A DNA stretch of 64,000 bases from CAWARU01 sp963805795. GTDB taxonomy: Bacteria; Pseudomonadota; Gammaproteobacteria; UBA6186; Azoamicaceae. A program made the translations under genes and the position numbers. Of the stretch, positions 48,967 through 56,729 are shown piece by piece. Location of the stretch: assembly GCA_963805795.1 (NCBI GenBank), contig CAWDVG010000002.1, positions 1-64,000 on the forward strand, written 5' to 3'. The stretch's first letter is position 1; each line of letters starts with the position of its first letter. Under the pieces are notes generated by a model. The model searched no databases, was not told the origin of the DNA, and saw only the letters and a list, made by a program, of their open reading frames with translations.

Positions 48967-49963
48967 TTGCAACCTCACTATTTTCATCTGGAATAAATTC
49001 AAGTGTAAAATGTCTAAGAAGATTCATTACGTCGGGTTCACCCTGAGGAAAGGGCAATGGAACTGCTTTTCGCACGGCTGCAATAGCAGATTGATCAAAA
49101 GCTTCGTTTCCACTAGATGCCACAATTTTTACATTGATTACCTCACCATCCGGCATGGCATTAATTTCTAATTTACATTGTAATTTAGAGGGCAATCCTG
49201 ATGGCCGAACCCAACAGCCTTTAACTTTGTCTCTAATAATACCTTCATACTTTTTAAATTCCCCTTGTGCCAGCCGTAAGCGTTCTGCATTTTCAGCGGC
49301 AATTCTGGCATCTTCCTCTGCCTTCAGAGCAGACATTTTTTTATCTTCCTCTACCTTACGTTTGGCTTCTAGTAATTCCTTTTTCTTTTTTTCTTCTTTC
49401 TCTCTTTCTAATCGCATTTGGGTCGCACGTTCTTGTTCTTCTTGCCGTTTTTCATCGATTGCTGCTAAACGTTTTTCTTCCTTAGCTTTTTCTTTTTTTA
49501 AGGCTTCTAATGCTTTCTGCTCTTTTTCTTTTTCCATGCGTATTTGCGCCAAATGGCTCTGTTCATCTTCTTTAGTCTTTTGTAATTCTTCTTTTACCTT
49601 TTGTGCCTTAAGATTTGCTTGTTCTTGAGCAATGGCAGCTTGTTCCATCTTCTGATTCATCTGTTTTAAAGCTTCAATCTTTTTTTGTTCTTCTCCTCTT
49701 AGTAATTCTTGTTTCTTTTGTTCTTCTTGTTTTTTCTGAATTTCTTGAGTTTCTAGTCGTTTGATTTGATTCTGGACTTGTTTTTCATCGACCATGGAGG
49801 CTTGAATAATATCTCCGGAGGCCATCGTCATGCTACTCGGCTTGACTTTGGTTTGAATACTCACAACCAAAAATAAGATGAATACCAAATGTACTATAAT
49901 CGAGAAAAGAAAGCTTACGCTGTACACGTTATATTTTTGCTTTAGGTTTTCCACCTGTAACAT
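48956..49963 (-). CDS. tolA: Cell-envelope integrity protein TolA
   Basis: TolA spans the periplasm and transmits proton-motive energy from TolQR to Pal/TolB. The 335-residue protein has one N-terminal membrane helix (about 13-36), a long Lys/Glu/Ala-rich helical domain (about 60-240, many EEKK/EEQKK repeats) and a C-terminal TonB-like domain (245-335, CKLEINAMPDGEVINVKIVAS). The architecture is standard; it is somewhat shorter than E. coli TolA (421). It is 3 bp from the tolR stop. Confidence 0.95.
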   Translation of the reverse strand: MLQVENLKQKYNVYSVSFLFSIIVHLVFILFLVVSIQTKVKPSSMTMASGDIIQASMVDEKQVQNQIKRLETQEIQKKQEEQKKQELLRGEEQKKIEALKQMNQKMEQAAIAQEQANLKAQKVKEELQKTKEDEQSHLAQIRMEKEKEQKALEALKKEKAKEEKRLAAIDEKRQEEQERATQMRLEREKEEKKKKELLEAKRKVEEDKKMSALKAEEDARIAAENAERLRLAQGEFKKYEGIIRDKVKGCWVRPSGLPSKLQCKLEINAMPDGEVINVKIVASSGNEAFDQSAIAAVRKAVPLPFPQGEPDVMNLLRHFTLEFIPDENSEVANEM

Positions 49964-49966
49964 CTG

Positions 49967-50410
49967 TTAATGCTCTGCCTCGTAGTGTTGCGTCATTAAA
50001 CCCAATTTACTCGCCCCTGCCCTTTTTAGCATAACCATCGCATTCATCACATGGCCATAATCAACATTCTTATCGCCTCGAACTAATACAGCGCGTTGCG
50101 GATCTTTTTTTAATGCTGTTTGTACCATAACAGCTAATTGATCAGATTTGATCGCTATCTTGGCTTGATCTAAAAATAACGATCCTTTGGCATCTACACT
50201 GATAACCAATGGAGGTTTTTGATCCTGCGGTAACGGATCAGACTTTGCTTGCGGCAAATCGACTTGAACGCCTTGTGTTAACAAAGGAGCGGTTACCATA
50301 AAAATCACTAACAAAACCAACATAACATCCACATAGGGCACAATGTTAATTTCTGCAATGGCTCGACGATTGTTGCGTGAACTTCCGTAATTTCCGTTGA
50401 CAACATTCAT
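49967..50410 (-). CDS. tolR: Tol-Pal proton-channel subunit TolR
   Basis: TolR partners TolQ in the inner-membrane proton channel and is homologous to ExbD and MotB. The 147-residue protein has one membrane helix (about 24-42, PYVDVMLVLLVIFMVTAPLL) with the essential Asp28, and a periplasmic domain ending in the ExbD-like VDYGHVMNAMVMLKRAG pattern. It overlaps tolQ by 4 bp (ATGA). Confidence 0.95.
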   Translation of the reverse strand: MNVVNGNYGSSRNNRRAIAEINIVPYVDVMLVLLVIFMVTAPLLTQGVQVDLPQAKSDPLPQDQKPPLVISVDAKGSLFLDQAKIAIKSDQLAVMVQTALKKDPQRAVLVRGDKNVDYGHVMNAMVMLKRAGASKLGLMTQHYEAEH

Positions 50411-51207
50411 ACGTAAGCCTCATCTGTTTGTGGTTTTGGATAATGAGAATGAGATTGTCCTTGCGCTTGCCCCTGTCCAAGACCTTGCCCTGGTTGAACC
50501 TGAGATTGGTTAGAACTAGAACCATGACTCTGTCCATGACCATGCGCTTGACGATGCAAAATACTGGTAAATTCTTCTAAGAAATTGGCATATTGATTCG
50601 TTAATGACTGTAGCCGATGAGAATAACGATTATAAGCAACAACCGCAGGAATGGCTGCAAAAAGACCCATTGCAGTTGCAACCAGAGCCTCAGAAATCCC
50701 TGGCGCTACCATGGAAAGCGTAGCCTGCTGCACGGCACCCAAAGCACGGAATGAATTCATAATACCCCAAACTGTACCAAATAATCCCACATAAGGACTA
50801 ACCGATCCAACGGTCGCAAGAAAGGTGAGATGCATTTCCAAACGTTCAATTTCTCTACCCATCGCTACACGCATGGAACGTTGCGCACCTTCCATAATGG
50901 CATCGGGCGGCACAGATTGTTTTCGTAAGCGCACAAATTCTTTAAACCCGGCTAAAAATATATTTTCCGAGCCGTTGGCTTCTTTGCGTTGCGCGCTTAA
51001 ACTTTGATAAAGTTTATTGAGATCGATCCCAGACCAAAACATATTTTCAAAATCATCCGCCATCTTTTGTGACTGCTTAAACACTTGCCAGCGCTGAAAA
51101 ATCAATGCCCATGAAACCACAGAACCCGCAAACAGCATGAGCATCACCAACTTGACCAACATGCTTGCATTTAAAAATAAACCCATTAATGACAGATCTG
51201 CTGACAT
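50407..51207 (-). CDS. tolQ: Tol-Pal proton-channel subunit TolQ with a Gln/Gly/His-rich tail
   Basis: TolQ is the inner-membrane pentamer of the proton channel. The 266-residue protein has three membrane helices (about 18-38, 130-158 and 165-192) and the MotA/TolQ/ExbB signature GLFGTVWGIMNSF. Ordinary TolQ ends near residue 220-230; here residues 219-266 form a low-complexity tail with five His, many Gln, Gly and Ser (for example PGQGLGQGQAQGQSHSHY). The tail would be cytoplasmic; its role is unknown. It overlaps ybgC by 22 bp. Confidence 0.93.
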   Translation of the reverse strand: MSADLSLMGLFLNASMLVKLVMLMLFAGSVVSWALIFQRWQVFKQSQKMADDFENMFWSGIDLNKLYQSLSAQRKEANGSENIFLAGFKEFVRLRKQSVPPDAIMEGAQRSMRVAMGREIERLEMHLTFLATVGSVSPYVGLFGTVWGIMNSFRALGAVQQATLSMVAPGISEALVATAMGLFAAIPAVVAYNRYSHRLQSLTNQYANFLEEFTSILHRQAHGHGQSHGSSSNQSQVQPGQGLGQGQAQGQSHSHYPKPQTDEAYV

Positions 51208-51608
51208 TCCTTAACCCCCTCTGATAATTTTTCTGGAAGCCCTCTTGGGCGAAATTGACTATCGACACAAGCCAGACGGATTTTTGCCTGACAGAGTAAT
51301 AAACCTTCCGGCTTTTCTAAATAAATTTTTTGATCATACAAAATAGACGCTTGCCGCTGAGCTTCAATCCCCGATACTACGCAAAGCAATTGATCTAAAC
51401 GTGCTGGTCTCAAGAAATCTAATTTGATTGAATGTAATACAAATTGCGCATCATATTTTGCATACAAACTAACTAAATCAAATCCCAGTTCCCTCATAGA
51501 CTCCGTTCTAGCCCGTTCAAAATAATTTAAATAATTGGCATGGTGCACAACACCGATTGCATCTGTATCTTGATGATAGACTCGTAATGTATATATATGG
51601 GTTGTCAT
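51186..51608 (-). CDS. ybgC: Acyl-CoA thioesterase YbgC
   Basis: This hot-dog-fold thioesterase is the first gene of the tol-pal cluster. The 140-residue protein has the active-site block YHQDTDAIGVVHHANYLNYFERARTE with Asp16 and the His22/His23 pair, then LVSLYAKYDAQFVLHSI. Length is close to E. coli YbgC (134). A contribution to phospholipid or acyl-chain metabolism in the envelope is suggested by its conserved place in the tol operon; the natural substrate is debated. Confidence 0.95.
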   Translation of the reverse strand: MTTHIYTLRVYHQDTDAIGVVHHANYLNYFERARTESMRELGFDLVSLYAKYDAQFVLHSIKLDFLRPARLDQLLCVVSGIEAQRQASILYDQKIYLEKPEGLLLCQAKIRLACVDSQFRPRGLPEKLSEGVKECQQICH

Positions 51609-51952
51609 AAGAAATCCAATACAATAATAGATACAATAATAGGATACTCAGATAAGTTTTAAAACAAACTTTATATTTTCGCCACTCCGAGTACTTTGGC
51701 CACTCCAAGTGCTGACCTCTGAACTGCGGTATTCTGAACTGCGTATGGATTGTACCATAATTTTCACGATGATATTCTAGGGCCTGTTGACATTTCGCTA
51801 GGCTAGCTCTGATTTACGGTTTGATATTGAAACATCAAATGAACCAGAATATTTGAAAAAAGCTTTTTAAAGAAATCGCACACTTGATAACTTGAAGTTT
51901 GAAAAGAAACTGAATTGAAAATAATGAGCTATAATTTAAAGGGATTTAAATA
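51609..51952. other. Gap at the left edge of the accessory island
   Basis: This 344-bp region upstream of ybgC contains no supported gene. It includes a short direct repeat (CCACTCCGAGT/CCACTCCAAGT near 51681-51710), a second small one (CTGAACTGCG twice near 51718-51745) and the string GGCCTGTTGACATTTCGCTA near 51780. I see no transposase fragment, but such debris is what one expects at an island boundary. Confidence 0.35.
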
Positions 51953-52243
51953 ATGCCAGGAATTTATGAAACTTTACATTTAATTACAAACCATCAAAAT
52001 GCTGATAGCCATATTTATGAATATGAGTATATAGTTTCAATTTTTGAAGAGCTCATTCATAACAAGGAATATGAAGCCTTAAAAAAGAAATTTTCACAAT
52101 TACCTGACGATCCCATGCCTCTATTAAAGGAGCATTTGGAAACATTTGAGACGAAGCTGAAAAAACTGGTTTCTGATATGAATCTGGTTATTCAAAGCCC
52201 TTATCAGTTCGAGCGGTCTATTTTCACTCAAATAGGGATTTAG
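51953..52243 (+). CDS. Small helical protein of unknown function
   Basis: This 96-residue protein is soluble and probably all-helical (EYIVSIFEELIHNKEYEALKKKFSQL and a second helix KEHLETFETKLKKLVSDMNLVI). AAAGGGA lies ten bases before the ATG. It ends eight bases before the next gene, so the two look like one transcription unit. I recognise no domain. It opens the accessory island between ybgC and gyrA. Confidence 0.5.
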   Translation: MPGIYETLHLITNHQNADSHIYEYEYIVSIFEELIHNKEYEALKKKFSQLPDDPMPLLKEHLETFETKLKKLVSDMNLVIQSPYQFERSIFTQIGI

Positions 52244-52251
52244 CAACCCAG

Positions 52252-52998
52252 ATGATAGAAACCCAAAACACATCTCTTAGTGACTCGAAATCTACTGAAC
52301 CACAAGATGACGTAAATAGGATAGTTAATGAAATTGATACCTTATTGGAAAGGATAGGTAAAAAAGAAAGTGCTGAATTACTGTCTGTAGACATGAGTAA
52401 TGAAACAGTCATCCAGTATAGACAATACGTGGCAAAGCTACCCATTTCGGAATATGACAAGGACTCCATCATAGCGATTATGGGAAGAACAGATGAAGAG
52501 TATGAAGCTGACCGTGATAAGGATCTTAAAGAATTCAGCGATATAATGAATCAATCCCAAGAAAAAAAGTCAGCAGAACAAAAACTAAATGCAGATAACA
52601 CAGATAGTGCAGATAACACAGATGATACAGATTTGTCATGGGTTCATGTCCATTTTGCATATAGATCTAAGTTATCTCGTTGCTCAAACCCTAGCATTCA
52701 AGCATTTCTAAAAGCAAATCCTGAGGCAACACCGTTTCGATTAGCACAGGTTTTAACGAGAGAAGTTGATTGTATTCGTGCGCGTTTGGCTTATGCACTC
52801 TGTCGTGAATACGAAAGCAATTTAATTGAGCGGCTACAGTTACAAACAACTGTTATTAAGCCCCTATTATTCCAATATAGTAACCAACAACAGCCGCCTG
52901 TAGATTTGATTTTAGCTTATTTAGGAGGAGATTTTGAAAATAATCTTCCCCTCTGCCTCCCTCCCGACCATCCTCCGATGGGATCTAAAATGCTTTAA
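52252..52998 (+). CDS. Acidic protein of unknown function with an NTD repeat
   Basis: I do not recognise this 248-residue protein. Residues 1-115 are acidic and helical with a coiled-coil look. Residues 115-128 carry the short repeat ADNTDSADNTDDTD. Residues 130-225 are a more globular helical part (SNPSIQAFLKANPEATPFRLAQVLT), and the C-terminus PDHPPMGSKML is Pro-rich. No signal peptide or membrane segment is seen. It follows the previous small gene by 8 bp. Composition is compatible with a secreted effector, but nothing specific supports that. Confidence 0.5.
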   Translation: MIETQNTSLSDSKSTEPQDDVNRIVNEIDTLLERIGKKESAELLSVDMSNETVIQYRQYVAKLPISEYDKDSIIAIMGRTDEEYEADRDKDLKEFSDIMNQSQEKKSAEQKLNADNTDSADNTDDTDLSWVHVHFAYRSKLSRCSNPSIQAFLKANPEATPFRLAQVLTREVDCIRARLAYALCREYESNLIERLQLQTTVIKPLLFQYSNQQQPPVDLILAYLGGDFENNLPLCLPPDHPPMGSKML

Positions 52999-53129
52999 AA
53001 AGGTTCATTTTTTAATATGACTATAAACGACTTTTTAATAAAACATATATTTATCTTTCAAAAAAATTTGCTCAATTTGTTTTGTTATTAGACAACTAGC
53101 AAAAATAGTGTATATTCTATTTGCTTCCA

Positions 53130-53237
53130 ATGATAGATTTAGATTCCTACTCGATTTTCATTACTAATACCAACACCGCCCGCTTTTATGCACTCGCTGC
53201 AGCAATAGCTCAACATCTCATTTTATATAAAAAATAA
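53130..53237 (+). CDS. Possible 35-residue small protein
   Basis: A short frame (MIDLDSYSIFITNTNTARFYALAAAIAQHL...) sits in the 421-bp gap before the palindromes and is preceded by TATATT. There is no ribosome site. It may equally be the tail of a lost gene. The rest of 52999-53290 is AT-rich and featureless. Confidence 0.2.
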   Translation: MIDLDSYSIFITNTNTARFYALAAAIAQHLILYKK

Positions 53238-53290
53238 AACACATTAAAAATCAATAACATATGTAAGTTTTCCACCCTTCTCCACTCTCT

Positions 53291-53330
53291 TCGGCGCACC
53301 AAATCGTAAAAATACGATTTGGTGCGCCGA
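53291..53330. promoter_or_regulatory. Palindrome P1 upstream of ATPase gene 1
   Basis: Arms TCGGCGCACCAAATCGTA (53291-53308) and their exact reverse complement (53313-53330) flank an AAAA loop: a perfect 18-bp inverted repeat. P1 is followed 16-18 bp later by P2, a shortened copy in inverted orientation. -10-like TATGAT/TATACT lies at 53335-53345, between P1 and P2, so P1 covers the -35 region. Confidence 0.85.
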
Positions 53331-53348
53331 GATTTATGATATACTGGG

Positions 53349-53380
53349 CGCACCAAATCGTATTTTTACGATTTGGTGCG
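53349..53380. promoter_or_regulatory. Palindrome P2 upstream of ATPase gene 1
   Basis: Arms CGCACCAAATCGTA (53349-53362) and their exact reverse complement (53367-53380) flank a TTTT loop. P2 is the inverted copy of P1 (loop TTTT instead of AAAA), so P1 and P2 also pair with each other as one large inverted repeat. P2 lies within the likely 5' end of the ATPase mRNA, 40 bp before its ATG. Confidence 0.85.
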
Positions 53381-53419
53381 TCGGCCCCATTTAATCTAAA
53401 GTCTAAGAGAGAGGTTCCC

Positions 53420-54853
53420 ATGAGCAGAATATTCGTTGGACGAAAACCAGAATTAGCAGAACTCACCCAATTGCAAGCAAGAAATGTGGCTAGTATGGTC
53501 ATTATACAGGGACGTCGACGAGTCGGTAAAAGTAGATTAATCGAAGAATTTGCTAAAGGGCAACGTTTTTTTGAGATAATCGGTTTGGCTCCTTCAGAGG
53601 ATATAACGGATCAAATGCAAAAGGATGAGTTTGCTCGTCAAGTATGTGAGAAACTACATCTTCCTTCGTTTACCATGCAAGATTGGGGTGATTTATTTAC
53701 TTTTTTATGGGAGCATAGTAAGACGGGACAAGTGGTTATATTACTGGATGAGATTTCTTGGATGGGTTCCTTAGATCCAAGTTTCTTACCTAAACTCAAA
53801 AATGCTTGGGATAAACAATTCAGTAAGAACCCAAATCTGATGCTGGTTTTATGCGGATCCGTATCTTCATGGATTGAACATAATATTATTAACGATACCT
53901 TATTTTTAGGAAGGCCGTCATTATTCATTAAACTTAAGGACTTAACGCTTCCTGAATGTAATCAGTTTTTTGGAAATCACGCCGAGAGAATTTCATCGTA
54001 TGAAAAATTGAAGATTTTGTCTCTTACAGGAGGTATTCCAAAATACTTAGAACTGATTAATTTGCAGAATAATGCAGAAGAAAACATAAGGCATATGTGT
54101 TTTACTCCTCATTCACCTTTAAAAAACGAATTTAATAGAATTTTCTCAGACATCTTCGGAACACGCAGCATATTGTATAAGAAAATAATTCAACAATTGC
54201 TAAGGAGCCCAGCGAATCAAGAACTATTATTTGAAAAACTAAACAGAGAAAAAACTGGGGATTTTAGTGATTACCTGAACGATTTGGAATTGGCTGGTTT
54301 TATTGCCCGTGATTATACCTGGAATATAAAAGAGGGAAACATTTCAAAATTAAGCAATTATCGTTTAAAGGATAATTATACCCGGTTTTATCTAAAATAT
54401 ATACAGCCTAACACGCATAAAATTGAGCAGGGTTTATTTCAAAATATATATGTTGCTAGCATGCCCGCTTGGGACAGCATGATTGGACTGCAATTTGAAA
54501 ATCTAGTATTAAATAATACGTTGGGTGTTATTAGGTTGCTTAATCTTCATCCAGAAGAAGTGTTATATGCGAATAAGTTTTTTCAAACCAAAACAAATTT
54601 ACAACCTGGTTGTCAAATTGATTTGCTAATCATAACTAAATATAACTGCTTATATGTTTGTGAAATAAAATTTTCAAAGCTCCCACTTCCGTATTCTATC
54701 ATTGAAGAAGTAAAGCAAAAAATTAACAACTTAAGAATGCCAAAAAATTTTTCGTACCGCCCAGTGCTAATTCACGTTAATGGCGTGAAGGAATCAGTGA
54801 TTGAAGAACAATATTTTTCATCCATCATTGATTTCGGTGAGCTTTTAAACTGA
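53420..54853 (+). CDS. ATPase with C-terminal PD-(D/E)XK-type domain (archaeal-ATPase/DUF234 family), copy 1
   Basis: This 477-residue protein starts MSRIFVGRKPEL after GAGAGG; a longer frame opens at 53336 inside the palindromes and is unlikely. Residues 1-230 are a STAND/AAA-like ATPase: GRRRVGKSRLI (Walker A), VVILLDEISWM (Walker B), LVLCGSVSSWIE (sensor). Residues 230-330 are a winged-helix-like middle. Residues 350-477 are the DUF234 part with the nuclease-like pattern QFENLV, QIDLLI and CEIKF (Glu, Asp, Glu-x-Lys). Function in bacteria is unknown. A paralogue with the same layout follows at 55178. The paired palindromes upstream suggest tight self-contained control. Confidence 0.88.
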   Translation: MSRIFVGRKPELAELTQLQARNVASMVIIQGRRRVGKSRLIEEFAKGQRFFEIIGLAPSEDITDQMQKDEFARQVCEKLHLPSFTMQDWGDLFTFLWEHSKTGQVVILLDEISWMGSLDPSFLPKLKNAWDKQFSKNPNLMLVLCGSVSSWIEHNIINDTLFLGRPSLFIKLKDLTLPECNQFFGNHAERISSYEKLKILSLTGGIPKYLELINLQNNAEENIRHMCFTPHSPLKNEFNRIFSDIFGTRSILYKKIIQQLLRSPANQELLFEKLNREKTGDFSDYLNDLELAGFIARDYTWNIKEGNISKLSNYRLKDNYTRFYLKYIQPNTHKIEQGLFQNIYVASMPAWDSMIGLQFENLVLNNTLGVIRLLNLHPEEVLYANKFFQTKTNLQPGCQIDLLIITKYNCLYVCEIKFSKLPLPYSIIEEVKQKINNLRMPKNFSYRPVLIHVNGVKESVIEEQYFSSIIDFGELLN

Positions 54854-54927
54854 AAGACATAGTGCAAGACAAAAAATAAATAAATATCTTCATGTATATA
54901 AATTGATGACCTTTTACAATACTTTTC

Positions 54928-54996
54928 GTAAACATTCGATTAACTACACGTAATTTTGTTAATAAACTAACCAAGTGTAGTTAAACGAATATTTAC
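54928..54996. repeat. Third inverted repeat, between the two ATPase genes
   Basis: GTAAACATTCGATTAACTACAC (54928-54949) and its near-exact reverse complement (54975-54996) match at 20 of 22 positions around a 25-bp spacer. It follows the end of ATPase gene 1 by 75 bp and precedes the palindromes of gene 2 by 88 bp. Sequence is unrelated to P1/P2 or the 55085 repeat. The gap 54854-55177 holds no gene. Confidence 0.7.
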
Positions 54997-55084
54997 TACT
55001 TTTCTTTATCTTTTCTAAGATTTGAATTTATTTTTGACTAGATGACTATTTATGCCACTACTAACTCTTGTATTTTTTAATATT

Positions 55085-55172
55085 TCCCCTAAAATAGACA
55101 AATGCAGGTTTTAGGGGAAATATATTCACCAAAAAAATTCCCCTAAAACCTGCATTTGTCTATTTTAGGGGA
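55085..55172. promoter_or_regulatory. 35-bp perfect inverted repeat upstream of ATPase gene 2
   Basis: The left arm 55085-55119 and right arm 55138-55172 are perfect reverse complements over 35 bp with an 18-bp spacer containing the -10-like TATATT (55121-55126). Each arm is itself an inverted repeat, CCCCTAAAA-N14-TTTTAGGGG, so the layout is palindrome, -10, inverted palindrome, as for gene 1. The right arm ends in AGGGGA, the Shine-Dalgarno of the gene whose ATG is at 55178; in RNA this would be buried in a hairpin. Confidence 0.88.
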
Positions 55173-55177
55173 TTTCC

Positions 55178-56599
55178 ATGTTTATCGGTCGAGAGAAAGA
55201 ACTTGCCCAATTAAGGGGCGTTTTAAAAAATCGAAAAGCCAGCTTGATAGTAATTAGAGGTAGGCGGCGAATTGGCAAAAGTCGTTTGATCAAAGAATTT
55301 AGCAAGCCCTATAAAACCTACACCTTTATGGGATTACCTCCTACAAAAGAAATAACAGCTCAAGATCAGCGAAATGAATTTAGCAGGCAATTCAAAGACC
55401 AATTCCAATTTAGTACCACATCAGAGGACTGGGGAGATTTATTTACTCTTTTAGCCAAGCAATGTACGCAGGGAAGAGTTGTCATAGTACTAGATGAAAT
55501 TTCTTGGATGGCACACGATGATCCATTATTTCTCGGAAAATTAAAAACGGTATGGGATTTGCATTTTATCGAAAACCCGGAATTGGTTTTAATATTATGC
55601 GGTTCGGTCTCAACCTGGATTGAGAAAAATATTTTAAGCAGCACGGGCTATTTGGGAAGACCATCACTTCATATGACAATTCACGAATTACCCTTATCGG
55701 ATTGCCATAAATTTTGGAGGAACAAAGAAAATCATTTGTCAGCCTTTGAGATGTTAAAGGTTCTCTCAGTTACAGGGGGAGTACCCAGATATTTAGAATT
55801 GATTAATCCAAGCATGAGTGCAGAAGATAACATTAGAAACCTATGTTTTGATGCAAACAGTGCATTATACGATGAATTTAAATATATTTTTAGTGATATT
55901 TATGGCAAACGCAGTCAAATATATTTGCCAATCGTCAGCAGATTAGAGGAAGGTAAAGCAACAAGAGAAGTATTAATTCATGCGGCCAAATTATCCGCAG
56001 GAGGTGATATCAGTGAATATCTACAGGATTTAGAAGTCGGTGGATTTATAAGGAAAGAATCAACCTGGCATGTCGCAACTCAAAAAATTTCGTCATTAAG
56101 CTATTATCGTTTGAAGGATAATTATACTCGATTTTATTTAAAATACATATTGCCGAACAAGACCAAAATAGAGGAAGGTCAATTTGAAAATATTTCTGTC
56201 AATAATCTACCGGGCTGGAACGCCATTTTGGGATTACAATTTGAAAATTTAGTTATTAATAACCACAAAAAAATTATAGAATTATTATCTATCAGGCCAG
56301 AAGATCTTATCATATCAGGTCCTTATTTTCAACGCCAAACCACGCGGCAGCCAGGTTGTCAGATTGATTATATGATCCAAACCAAGCATGACATTCTTTA
56401 TGTGTGTGAGATCAAATTTAGAAGAGAAGAAATAGGAACAAGCATCATCACGGAAATGCAAAACAAACTGCAGAATTTAAAGATTCCCAAGCATATATCA
56501 CGCAGACCTGTCTTAATCCATGTAAACGGAGTTAAAGATGAAGTGATAGATGCTGGTTTTTTTTCAGCCATAATAGATTTTGGGAGCTTATTAAAATAA
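55178..56599 (+). CDS. ATPase with C-terminal PD-(D/E)XK-type domain (archaeal-ATPase/DUF234 family), copy 2
   Basis: This is a 473-residue paralogue of the protein at 53420, similar in every part: FIGREKEL start, GRRRIGKSRLI (Walker A), VVIVLDEISWM (Walker B), LILCGSVSTWIE, and the C-terminal QFENLV, QIDYMI, CEIKF pattern of a PD-(D/E)XK-like fold. Identity looks about half by eye, so the duplication is old, yet both copies keep all motifs. AGGGGA five bases before the ATG lies in the right arm of the upstream inverted repeat. No partner gene lies between the two copies. Role unknown; candidates include defence, repair or a selfish element. Confidence 0.88.
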   Translation: MFIGREKELAQLRGVLKNRKASLIVIRGRRRIGKSRLIKEFSKPYKTYTFMGLPPTKEITAQDQRNEFSRQFKDQFQFSTTSEDWGDLFTLLAKQCTQGRVVIVLDEISWMAHDDPLFLGKLKTVWDLHFIENPELVLILCGSVSTWIEKNILSSTGYLGRPSLHMTIHELPLSDCHKFWRNKENHLSAFEMLKVLSVTGGVPRYLELINPSMSAEDNIRNLCFDANSALYDEFKYIFSDIYGKRSQIYLPIVSRLEEGKATREVLIHAAKLSAGGDISEYLQDLEVGGFIRKESTWHVATQKISSLSYYRLKDNYTRFYLKYILPNKTKIEEGQFENISVNNLPGWNAILGLQFENLVINNHKKIIELLSIRPEDLIISGPYFQRQTTRQPGCQIDYMIQTKHDILYVCEIKFRREEIGTSIITEMQNKLQNLKIPKHISRRPVLIHVNGVKDEVIDAGFFSAIIDFGSLLK

Positions 56600-56729
56600 A
56601 TGATTTAAGTAGAAAGCTCCTAACACCCCCGGGTTTTCTAATTCATGCTACACCTAAAATTGAATCGTTTTGAGTATATACTAGCAGAATCTAAAGTGCT
56701 GATTGATTTCTAATACTTCCTAAACTATC

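Noticed and set aside
51770..51830. Insertion-sequence end near the left island border
   Set aside because: The string GGCCTGTTGACATTTCGCTA looks like transposon-edge debris, but there is no transposase fragment or matching inverted end.
53336..53419. N-terminal extension of ATPase copy 1 from the ATG at 53336
   Set aside because: The extension only translates palindrome P2, has no ribosome site and has no counterpart in the paralogue.
53251..53502. Minus-strand frame across the P1/P2 palindromes
   Set aside because: Its repetitive peptide merely reflects the palindromes being open in several frames.
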